From Symbiodinium natans (lineage: Eukaryota > Sar > Dinophyceae > Suessiales > Symbiodiniaceae): a DNA stretch of 64,000 bases. Under the pieces are notes generated by a model. It made no database searches, was not told the origin of the DNA, and saw nothing but the letters and a program-made list of their open reading frames with translations. Positions 10,975-20,597 of the stretch are shown here, piece after piece (the stretch's first letter is position 1; each line of letters starts with the position of its first letter). A program made the position numbers and the translations under genes. The DNA lies in assembly GCA_905221605.1 (NCBI GenBank), contig CAJNDS010000560.1, positions 1 to 64,000 on the forward strand. The letters run 5' to 3'.

Positions 10975-12560
10975 GAGTTCCGCACTCATTTTTCGCAGGC
11001 GCAATGGAGTCGCTGGATGGCCTCACTTCTCAAGAAATTGCTTCAAAGCTTAGATTGGCATCTTACCACTTGATCAAGTGCAGTTATTCCGGAAGAAATG
11101 CACGCAGAATGATTTGCTTGCATAAATAAAGAATGAGTTCCACACTCATTTGTCGCAAGCGTAGGGGGGAAGTCACTCGATAGCCTTATTTTTTTCAAGA
11201 CGATGTGTCAGAAAGCTATGTACTTCGTCACATTCTCGTCAAGTGTCGCAAGGTTGTTGGCCATGTGCTTGGTCCTGGTAAGTTGCACGTGCAGCAGCAC
11301 ATCTAATCAATAACAAAATCGTTTTAGTCCTTGTCCAGCGGCCGTCGGGATTCAGATGCCCTACATGAGAAAGATCGCACGCAGATGCCATTGTGTTTGA
11401 AACTGAGACGCAGACACTTCGTGTGGTGTTTCTTCGCGCGTGAAGCTTGAGGAACATCAATGGAAGGCCTAAGTAAATCTCACATGTTAATTCATGAGCT
11501 ATTCATGCGCGACAAGCACATAAGTCCGGCGCTCTAGGCACTGAGACGACTCAGTTGCCTCGAGCCTTAATAGTACAAAGTCTGACAGGCTATGCGTATC
11601 AACATTTCGAAATAAGTTATAATTGCTCAGTTAAGCGTCAGACTGCTTCAAAAACTCTGCCGGCGTCACGATGGTGGAAGACGTCCTGACAGCACATGTT
11701 TCTTAAAATCATAATATATCTAAGCAAGCGTGCTGAGTTCCATACAAGTCTGTCCGCCAGCGAGGAATCCGCACTGCAGGATGGCCTCGTTAGTCAGTCA
11801 TACATGCACTGATGATGATTGTAGCGTTTGACGCCAGGGAACTTTTCGAAGATTTGACTTCGGCCGTCAGATCGGCTTCGGCCCTTAGCAAATTCTTAGT
11901 GTTGGGTGAGTATACAGATACTTTAAATGTGGCCGTCAGGCACGAACCGCTCGCTGATGAATCTCATAAAAGCTTAGGCTTGTGCTCCTCTTCGTTCAAC
12001 CAACCATTGCATCTTGGACCAGCGCATAGTCAGGACCTGAAAGTCTTCAAGGCTTGATGAGAATGTGTATTGTGTTTTGCGTCAGCAAGTCAGTTTTTCA
12101 TCTGCTGAGGTAAGCACGGCCTGAAATATGCGAGGTAGAGAGGGTAATTGCTGTTTGCTCAAAAGCCGAAACTCTGCGAAGAGAATGCGTTTAACTGATT
12201 GCAATGCCATTTTGTGTTGTCACGACGGCATGCTTTGAATCATAGGCTCAAGTAATACAATATCTTGACGATCCGCACAAACGTCATGAATGATGCGGTC
12301 TGAGTACTACGCCACTAAATAATTCAACAATGAATAATTGATAAGCGACGCATGAAACCGCGCCAAAAAACTCTGCGGGCGTCATGAAGATGGAGGACGC
12401 CTGAAGTGTGCGTGTCTAAAAAGTACATCTAAGCGAGCGTGCTGAGCTCACTCTAAATCTCTATCTCACTGAGGAAACCGAGCTGCAAGATGGCATTGTT
12501 TGGTAGTTCTATATGCATTGATTATGACTGTAGCACTTTGTGCTAGGGAACTCTTCGAGG
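10975..12560. repeat. Degenerate dispersed repeat family, four copies
   Basis: Related blocks begin near 10975, 11133, 11730 and 12438. Each has TGAGTTCC or TGAGCTCA, then a CGC-AGCG or CTGAGG-GA stretch and a TGGC(C/A)T segment. The last two share a longer unit (11630-11851 and 12341-12560, roughly 70% similar by eye, about 710 bp apart). No ORF is conserved between copies, so they look like old duplications rather than genes. Confidence 0.6.
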
Positions 12561-13382
12561 ATGTTCTTTCTGTTCTGAGATTGGTGTTAACCATGAAAAA
12601 AATCAACGTTAGATGAGCTTGTTTATTTTGAATAATTGTCATCACAGACTCAAGTCATATAACATAATGACCTAACGAACGATGCCTAGCTACGTGTTAT
12701 AGAGACAACGTGTGATTAAAGAAGTATTGTAACCTTGGCTTGTCGCAGGAACACGCAACGTCACAGAACTACATGTCGTGTGCTTTGAAACGCGATTGAA
12801 CAGTTATCGCAGTAGTGCGTTTGTTTAGTTGCTTATAAGTTCGTGTTGCAAGTAAAACTTGCACACGCTATCAAAAAGCGCGGAGATGAATAATCGCATT
12901 AATAGAATTATTCTATACATTGACGAAATGTTAATAAAGATAAAGGCATGCAGTCTTAAGTTTAAACGACAACAATTCAGCTTGTTGTACATTATTCTTG
13001 ATCGCTACGTGTGATAGCTTAGAGTGTAAGGTGGTGAGGTGGGAACCCGGCATGGGATTGAGCTGGAATTTTAATAGGGTGTAAGGCAATATAAGGTGGA
13101 TGGCCTGTGCCGAGACATTTATTTCGTGATCTAGGAAGTGCTTTGGTTCCATTTGATCAGATGAATGACAACCGCATTATTTTAGGGTTCTTATGAGGTT
13201 ACTCATAATTCAAAGCCGAAGACTCCTTGTGCAGATCAGAATGTTCTCAGTCTGTCCTCGCAACGCACGTAGCACGACATGCTTTACAAGGTTACAAAAA
13301 CGCATGTTGCGCTAGGCCGCTGCTACGCGAATCCTCAATAGCATAACGAATTCTGACTTTTGGCACCTCAGACAACTGGAGC
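12561..13382. other. No gene seen, AT-leaning sequence
   Basis: No frame above about 75 codons looks coding and no repeat stands out. It separates the decayed block from the small basic protein gene and would contain that gene's 3' flank. Confidence 0.4.
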
Positions 13383-14015
13383 TCAAGCGGCCGCTTTCTT
13401 AGCTGGCACTTTGCGAATTCTCCATTCGCAGTCTGTGTTGTGCTTGCTGCCTGCACGCTCCATGCCACGTAGCAACTGGTCGCAAGCAAAACAAAATCGT
13501 GGGTCTTCCCTTGGGAAGCCAGGGTAGAACTCTCCAGCCTCGTTAGCCTTGCGGTTCTGGCTGGGCGCCTTGGGCGCTGCAGGTCCGGCATTCTTGGCTG
13601 CAGGTGAAACCAAGCCTTTCCTTTTAGGAGGTGGCGGTGGTGATACGGGCCCTTTTCCCTTAGGGATGGACGACGGTGCTGCAAGCCCTTTTCCCTTAGG
13701 GACGGGCGCTGGTGCTTTTGATTTTGCCTTATCCTTAGGAGAAGGCGTGTCTTTGTCCAGGCTGTGTTCGGACTCAGACATAGAACCAGACGAGGATGAC
13801 GAGGTTAACGAAGAAACCGAGGATACTTCCGAAAGCTCGCCTTCGTAGCCTGCGTCCCGCAGCTTTTGGTTGGCAGAGCTGACTTTCTTCCGAGACTTCT
13901 TGATGTTCCTCGCTCTTGTTTTCCAGATGGCTTTTAGTTCAGCCTTTTGGGCTCGCGTGTGAGCCATGGCCCTCAGACGTCGCTGCACCAGCACGTCTAT
14001 GTTTGCCTTCACCAT
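13383..14015 (-). CDS. Small basic Ser/Pro/Lys-rich protein with C-terminal Cys/His cluster
   Basis: About 210 residues from the ATG at 14015; the frame stays open upstream to 14135 without another ATG, so a 5' exon is possible. The N-terminal part is basic and helical (RRLRAMAHTRAQKAELKAIW). A Ser-rich acidic stretch follows, then repeated PKGKG and PKRKG blocks with polyproline. The C-terminus has CFACDQL and later HNTDC, a possible zinc-binding CxxC...HxxxC set. The composition suggests a nuclear or nucleic-acid-associated protein; that is inference. No family recognised. Confidence 0.5.
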   Translation of the reverse strand: MVKANIDVLVQRRLRAMAHTRAQKAELKAIWKTRARNIKKSRKKVSSANQKLRDAGYEGELSEVSSVSSLTSSSSSGSMSESEHSLDKDTPSPKDKAKSKAPAPVPKGKGLAAPSSIPKGKGPVSPPPPPKRKGLVSPAAKNAGPAAPKAPSQNRKANEAGEFYPGFPREDPRFCFACDQLLRGMERAGSKHNTDCEWRIRKVPAKKAAA

Positions 14016-14288
14016 GCTGCACAACTGGAGAACTCGTATCCTGCCCGTAAACTTTGAGTAAAAGCTGCGACATGTAGTTTCCTTACACAAATCTCTTGAG
14101 TTCGCTTCTTGTCTTGCATTTACTTTTGCCGACACAAATCATGTAGGTGACACGCACAAGCTTTGATGTCCTGGAGGTCGTAGTTCTCGTACTTGCTGGT
14201 GTCGTCCGAGGAAACATGTCAATGAAGATCACATTAACCTTCGCAAGGATAAGTTATCAATCATCTCTCACTGTAAACTTTAACTCGG

Positions 14289-14455
14289 CAGCGGCTTCGT
14301 CCGCTCGCAGTCATAGCAAAGTCCAGAAACGGTTTTCGGACGCGGCTTCGCCCGCTCGCAGTCATAGCAAATGCCAAGGAATGTTTTCGCAGTCATAGCA
14401 AATTCTAGAGATTGTTTTCTGTATCGGCTTCGCCCGCTCGCAGTCATAGCAAATT
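14289..14455. repeat. Short tandem repeat, ~50-bp unit with CCGCTCGCAGTCATAGCAAA
   Basis: Three full units (near 14289, 14341 and 14423) and one truncated unit near 14386 share GCTTCG(T/C)CCGCTCGCAG and TCATAGCAAA, with diverged sequence between. It lies just upstream of the 5' end of the small basic protein gene. Confidence 0.8.
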
Positions 14456-14939
14456 ACAGGGACTCTACAAAATGAAAACAAAAACAAAAAAGTAAGCAAT
14501 GAAAAAAACAATAATGGCCCTAGCCTGTTTTCGTTTAGTGTTTCTTGTTTTTTTCTTATTTGTGTGTGTGTGTGTGCCTAAACCCCTGGCTGTCGCGGCC
14601 CGCGCCCGGGCCCACCTGCTACGGACCTCTGTAACGCCCGGCTTGTTACAGACCTCTGTCGCGCGCAAGTTCGTATCATGTACATTATATGATATTATAT
14701 ATGTAGATACATGCATACATATACGCGCACTGAAAACGGGTCTCAGGGCGCATTGGGGTAGGATGATAACTCGTCTATTTGGGGTGCATTTGCTTACGCA
14801 GATGTCACAATAGACTGTGTTTGGTATGTCGCGGGTATGTAACGCGCTTGTAACTGGGTATGTCGCACGCCGGGAGGCATGAAAACAGATTTTTGGAAAT
14901 TTCGGGTTTCGGGCTTAGGAGGTGTCTTGCTGTCATGCT
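14456..14939. other. No gene seen
   Basis: Low-complexity AT-rich and GT-rich sequence including a short (TG)n at 14561-14576. Frames here are by-products of composition. Confidence 0.5.
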
Positions 14940-15440
14940 TTTTTGTGTTAGCACGGCTCTACTGACACATATTCCGCAGAAAAAGTGACATGTTTTTCTT
15001 TGTATTAGCACAGCTCTATTGACACATATTCTGCGGAAAAAATATAATGTTTTTTAGTGCTAGCAGAACTCTGGCGACACATATTCCGCGAGAATGTGTT
15101 ATGCTTTTTTGTGTTAGCACGGCTATACTGACACATATTGCGCGAAAAATGTGTCATGCTTTTTGTGTTAGCAGAACTCTGGTGACACGTATTCCGCGGA
15201 AAATGTGTCATGCTTTTTTGTGTTAGCGCGGCTCCACTGACACATATTCCGCAGAAAATGTGTCATGTTTTTGTGTTAGCACAGCTCTACTGACACGACA
15301 CATATTCTGCGGGAAAATGTTAGGTTTATGGTGTCAAGAGAACTCTGATGACACATATTCAGCAAAAAATGTGTCATGTTTTTTTTGTGGTAGTACGGCT
15401 CTACTGACACATATTCAGCGGAAAAATTATCATGTTTTTG
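14940..15440. repeat. Palindromic satellite array 1, nine ~55-bp units
   Basis: GACACAT starts at 14963, 15021, 15076, 15130, 15184, 15239, 15297, 15350 and 15406. Each unit holds a near-perfect 26-bp dyad, GACACAT-WTTCCGCGGAAW-ATGTGTC (best copy 15184-15209), joined by a conserved linker with GTGTTAGCA and GCTCTACT. Because the linkers are also conserved it is a satellite, not a CRISPR array. Confidence 0.9.
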
Positions 15441-15442
15441 GT

Positions 15443-15597
15443 GAAATTTACGAACACTTACCCCCCGATAAGCAAGACTTGGAACCACTCCACGTTCTCA
15501 GCCTTTAAGAGTTTAAGGGGGTTCAAATTCAGGGATACTTATATTTGCTTCTTGAAACTTACGAACACTTACCCCCCGATAAGCAAAACTTGAAACC
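15443..15597. repeat. Direct repeat pair of about 45 bp
   Basis: TTACGAACACTTACCCCCCG followed by ATAAGCAA(G/A)ACTTG occurs at about 15450 and again at about 15560. The pair lies between palindromic arrays 1 and 2. Confidence 0.85.
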
Positions 15598-15914
15598 TGC
15601 ACACAACAACAAACAGGTCTGTCGCAAAACTTCGACCATTGATGCATACCCCCTGTAGCGGGGCATGTCGCGCATGTGAGCCGCGGCCCCGTTACAAGCA
15701 ATTAATATTAGCACGCGGCCATTTTTTCTTTCTCAACTATCTCAAAGGGCGCACTGTCTATATCGCAAGCATAGTTTCATTGTGTCTTGACGCATCATAG
15801 TGTGACAAAGTCTCTACATCATAAGCATTGTTTTCTTTGCGCTTTTGTAAAGTTTTTTTTGTACTAAGGTCTTTAAGCCGTAAGCATTTTTAACGGGAAA
15901 GGGCGAGGAGGATA

Positions 15915-16145
15915 GCTTATCATAATTATGATAACTTATGATAACTTATCATAATTATGATAACTTCTCATAATTATGATAACTTATCATAATTATGAAA
16001 AGTTGCTTGTCATAATTATCATACTCTGAGACAAAGAAGTTAAAGTTATCATAATTATGATAATTTAGATCGGGAAGTTAAAGTTATCATAATTATGATA
16101 ACTTATAATCGGGAAGTTGAAGTTATCATAATTATGATAACTTCA
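15915..16145. repeat. Palindromic satellite array 2, TTATCATAATTATGATAA
   Basis: The 18-bp palindrome, often extended to AAGTT...AACTT, recurs about eight times at spacings of 20-40 bp (centres near 15926, 15956, 15974, 15994, 16015, 16055, 16093 and 16133). The last linkers share GATCGGGAAGTT or AATCGGGAAGTT. Confidence 0.9.
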
Positions 16146-16324
16146 GGTTGGTAGTTTGGATACGTGCGAGTCGTGTGGGTGTAGTAAATTGTGGCAAGGG
16201 GGCTTGTTGGGGATGATGGGGTAGGGGAGCAGGTTGCAGATGCGACGCAGCGGGAGAGGAAGTGGAAGAGCAAGTGCGTGGGGTGTGGAAAATCTGGGAG
16301 GTGGGGAGGGGGAGGGGAGAGGAG

Positions 16325-16620
16325 AGGAGTGCCAGTAGCCCGCCCCTCCAGCCCCGGCCAGCCTTTCCAGCAGCCCCTTCAGCCTCCAGCTTCCTCCAGC
16401 CCCTCCAGCTCTCCAGCCTCTCCAACCCCTCCAGCCAGCCCCTCCAGCCAGCCCCCCTCCAGCCCCCTCCAGACTCCTTCAGCCCCTCCAGCTCTGCAAC
16501 GCCCCCTGCAGCCCATCCAGCCCCTTTAGCCCTGCAGCTCCAGCCCATCCTGCCCCGTAGCCCCTCCAGCCTCTCCAGTCCACTCCAGCACCTCTAGCTC
16601 AGCAGCCCCCCCTCCAGCCC
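16325..16620. repeat. C-rich low-complexity tract of CAGCCCCTCC-type repeats
   Basis: Irregular CAGCCCCTCCAG-like units that continue at 16921-17040 on the far side of array 3, so array 3 appears inserted in this tract. Proline, serine or glycine-rich frames on both strands are products of the repeat. Confidence 0.85.
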
Positions 16621-16925
16621 GTCAGCCCGGGCAAAATTTGGCCAAATCGGGCTGCTCTTCGTATGCCATAAGAAATGCGCGGCTCGATTTGGCCAAATTT
16701 TGCCCGGAGGCTGCCCGGCAAAATTTGGCCAAATCGAGCCGCGCATTTCTCAGCGCGTACGACGAGCAGCCCGATTTAGCCAAATTTTGCCCGCAGACTT
16801 CCCGGCAAAATTTGGCCAAATCGAGCCGCGATAGTTTAAATAATTTCGGGCCTCCAGAAAGGCGCGGCTCGATTTGGCCAGATTTTGCCGGGCAGTCTGC
16901 GGGCAAAATTTGGCCAAATCGACCC
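16621..16925. repeat. Palindromic satellite array 3, alternating GGCAAAATTTGGCCAAATCG
   Basis: Seven copies of the 20-mer or its complement alternate in orientation (near 16629, 16685, 16719, 16773, 16805, 16868 and 16901). Neighbouring copies make large hairpins: 16669-16749 is a long inverted repeat with GCGCGGCTCG outer arms, nested within an outer pair based on GGGCTGCTC and GAGCAGCCC. Both strands encode similar peptides (LAKFCP, QNLAKS) simply because of the symmetry. Confidence 0.9.
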
Positions 16926-17040
16926 CCCCCTCCAGCCAATCCGGCCCCGTCAGCCCCTCCAGCCTCTCCAGCCACTCCAGCCCCTCTCCAGCCAGCCCCT
17001 CCAATTTTTTCAGATTCCAGCCCCTCCAGCCCTACCTAAA

Positions 17041-19215
17041 TCATTTAATTTATGGCTTGGCTGAGTCTCCCCACAATTAAATTAATTTAAACGATTTAAA
17101 TGATTTAAACGATTTAAACGATTTAATTGGGTCCAATCAAATTATTTAAATCCGACGCCTCAATTAAATAATTTAATTAGACCGTAGGATTTAAATGATT
17201 TAATTGGTTTATGGCTCGGCTGAGTCCCACCACAATTAAATTAATTTAAACGATTTAAACGATTTAAACGATTTAAACGATTTAATTGGGTTTAATTGGG
17301 TTTAATTAAATCGTTTAAATCCGACGCCTCAATTAAATAATTTAATTGGACCGTAGGATTTAAACGATTTAATTGGGCCCAATTAAATCGTTTAAATCCG
17401 ACGCCTCAATTAAATAATTTAAATAGACCGTAGGATTTAAATGATTTAATTGGTTTATGGCTCGGCTGAGTCCCCCAACAATTAAATTTATTTAAACGAT
17501 TTAAACGATTTAAACGATTTAAACGATTTAAACGATTTAATTGGGCCCAATTAAATCGTTTAAATCCGACGCCTCAATTAAATAATTTAAATAGGCCGTA
17601 GGATTTAAACGATTTAATTGGGCCCAATTAAATCGTTTAAATCCGACGCCTCAATTAAATAATTTAAATAGACCGTAGGATTTAAACGATTTAATTGGAT
17701 CCAATTAAATCGTTTAAATCGTTTAAATCGTTTAAATTAATTAATTTAATTGTGGTGGGAGGTGAGTACAGACAGGCACAGAGCCAATTAAATTATTTAA
17801 ATCCGACGCCTCAATTAAATAATTTAATTGGACCGTAGGATTTAAATGATTTAATTGGTTTATGGCTTGGCTGAGTCCCCCCACAATTAAATTAATTTAA
17901 ACGATTTAAACGATTTAAACGATTTAAACGATTTAATTGGGTCCAATTAAATCGTTTAAATCCGACGCCTCAATTAAATAATTTAAATAGACCGTAGGAT
18001 TTAAACGATTTAATTGGGTCCAATTAAATCGTTTAAATCCGACGCCTCAATTAAATAATTTAATTGGACCGTAGGATTTAAACGATTTAATTGGGCCCAA
18101 TTAAATCGTTTAAATCGTTTAATCGTTTAAATCGTTTAAATTAATTTAATTGTGGTGGGAGGTGAGTACAGACAGGCACAGAGCCAATTAAATTATTTAA
18201 ATCCGACGCCTCAATTAAATAATTTTATTAGACCGTAGGATTTAAATGATTTAATTGGTTTATGGCTTGGCTGAGTCCCCCCACAATTAAATTAATTTAA
18301 ACGATTTAAACGATTTAAACGATTTAAACGATTTAATTGGGCCCAATTAAATCGTTTAAATCCGACGCCTCAATTAAATAATTTAAATAGACCGTAGGAT
18401 TTAAACGATTTAATTGGGCCCAATTAAATCGTTTAAATCCGACGCCTCAATTAAATAATTTAAATAGACCGTAGGATTTAAACGATTTAATTGGATCCAA
18501 TTAAATCGTTTAAATCGTTTAAATCGTTTAAATCGTTTAAATTAATTTAATTGTGGTGGGAGGTGAGTACAGACAGGCACAGAGCCAATTAAATTATTTA
18601 AATCCGACGCCTCAATTAAATAATTTAATTGGACCGTAGGATTTAAATGATTTAATTGGTTTATGGCTTGGCTGAGTCCCCCCACAATTAAATTAATTTA
18701 AACGATTTAAACGATTTAAACGATTTAAACGATTTAATTGGGCCCAACTTTAAATCGTTTAAATCCGAGGATTTAAACGATTTAATTGGATCCAATTAAA
18801 TCGTTTAAATCCGACGCCTCAATTAAATAATTTAAATAGACCCTAGGATTTAAACGATTTAATTGGGTCCAATTAAATCGTTTAAATCCGACGCCTCAAT
18901 TAAATAATTTAATTGGACCGTAGGATTTAAACGATTTAATTGGGCCCAATTAAATCGTTTAAATCCGACGCCTCAATTAAATAATTTAATTGGACCGTAG
19001 GATTTAAACGATTTAATTGGCCCCAATTAAATCGTTTAAATCGTTTAAATCGTTTAAATCGTTTAAATTAATTTAATTGTGGTGGGAGGTGAGTACAGAC
19101 AGGCACAGAGCCAACTAAATTGTTTAAATCCGACGCCTTAATTATTAAAAAAAATAGGGCGTAGGATTTAAATAATTTAATTAAGCTTTCTATTTAAATA
19201 GTTTAATTTATTTAA
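17041..19215. repeat. Palindromic satellite array 4, TTTAAACGATTTAA family with ~401-bp higher-order period
   Basis: The core is a palindrome centred on AATTGGGCCCAATT and flanked by AAATCGTTTAAATC arms, alternating with a TCCGACGCCTCAATTAAATA linker ending in GACCGTAGGA. A higher-order unit is marked by TTTATGGCTTGGCTGAGTC (17859, 18260, 18659) and by GTGGTGGGAGGTGAGTACAG (17753, 18154, 18555, 19078), mostly ~401 bp apart. The AATTAATTTAAACG end and the CGTTTAAATTAATT end are themselves inverted, so palindromes are nested. The tract is very AT-rich. Confidence 0.93.
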
Positions 19216-19284
19216 ATAAATTAAATTATTTTCTGCTTATTAAAAAAAGAGAATGAGCTAAATAGACCCGAAAGGCTGCTCTTT

Positions 19285-19518
19285 CATATATGTATATATG
19301 TATATATGTATATATGTATATATGTATATATGTATATATGTATATATGTATATATGTATATATGTATATATGTATATATGTACACATGTATATATGTATA
19401 TATGTATATATGTATATATGTAGATATGTAGATATGTAGATATGTAGATATGTAGATATGTAGATATGTAGATATGTAGATATGTAGATATGTAGATATG
19501 TAGATATGTAGATATGTA
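19285..19518. repeat. Octamer microsatellite, (GTATATAT)n switching to (GTAGATAT)n
   Basis: Near-perfect 8-bp repeats. The unit changes from GTATATAT to GTAGATAT near 19420, and GTACACAT variants appear around 19380. It ends exactly where duplicated unit A starts. Confidence 0.95.
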
Positions 19519-20597
19519 GCACCTGGAGTCAGCCAAAATGTGGGTTAGGGTTTAGGGGTTAGATTCCCTCATGAAAGGGGGCAGCACAATGTCAACTGAC
19601 CACCTCTCCAGATTGATGTTGTCAGACCCTGACACCCTCAATGTTGCACAATTTGGGCAAGGCTTCTGGAGTACTTCGTCGAGTGTCTTCCAAAAAACAC
19701 AGTTACACAGTTACACAAGCACTCCCAGTATTTGAACGCTCTGAAGTGCCTTGAAGTGCTTGTCATGGCCGGAGACAGGACATGGTGCTGAGGCGGGTCT
19801 TTTGCACGACCTACAAAAGCAGCTCGGATGCTTTTTGGTTTCTGGAGAACTTGTGGTTTAGCTGTCAGGATAAGTCTTGATTGGAGGGGGGGGTCATGTT
19901 ATGGGGCCACCATTTCTGGAGGTGCCTAGAGTAAGGATTGCTTTTTCTGGGGAGGGGGGTGGGGTTTAGGGTTTCATTATCGATTTTTGACGAAGAAGTA
20001 CCTGAATCCTGGATTCGCAAGGCTTGCAATCGTAGCCACGAGTGCTCGGGTCTGAGAGTGTTGCTGAGACTCTCCGGCCAGGACATCATAGCCCGGATGC
20101 ACAAAGGGTTCTCTTATGCCCTCTCAACCCTGAAGACATAGCCCCTACAGGGATTTGGGTTCCCGAAACCCTGAGCCCGAGCGGGCCCTCGCAGGTTGGG
20201 CTCTTGGTTATGAGGGTCGAACTTGCCCAGTGGCCCAAAAGTCCCAGGAAGTACTGATTACTGGCAAGCCCGGTACATGGACCCCGGAATTGGGGGATTG
20301 AAGCTCTCCCCCCCGAGTTGAAGCCCGACGCTGAGTGATCTGCAAGGCAGCCCCCGCCATCGACGCTGGTGCCTCCTGAGCAGGTGCGAAAGGGTTCCGG
20401 TGAAGTGAGAGGCAACGCCTGTAAGACGTAAGGCTCCTTGTGTGGGTTGTGTGGATTGGATCCTGTTGGATCCTGTTTCTTCCGAAAGCTGCATCATCAT
20501 GACGGCCGTGTCCCAGACGCCGGTTGCGCAAGTTGTTTCAGAAGGCTCAGGAGGACCGGGAGCGAAACTTTGTGCGTGAACGGCGTGAACCCTAGTC

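Noticed and set aside
14940-15440. CRISPR-like array of palindromic repeats
   Set aside because: The linkers between palindromes are as conserved as the palindromes, there are no unique spacers, and the window is eukaryotic. It is a satellite.
16132-17080. Proline-, serine- or glycine-rich frames and LAKFCP-containing frames on both strands
   Set aside because: They follow directly from the C-rich tract and the palindromic array and appear on both strands.
19226-19536. Tyr/Ile/Thr/His-rich frames across the octamer microsatellite
   Set aside because: Products of an 8-bp repeat read in three frames.
19530-19550. Relict of the dinoflagellate spliced leader (complement of AGCCAAAATG, also in units B and C)
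   Set aside because: Only about ten bases match the remembered leader and the rest does not. Too short to support retroposed mRNA.
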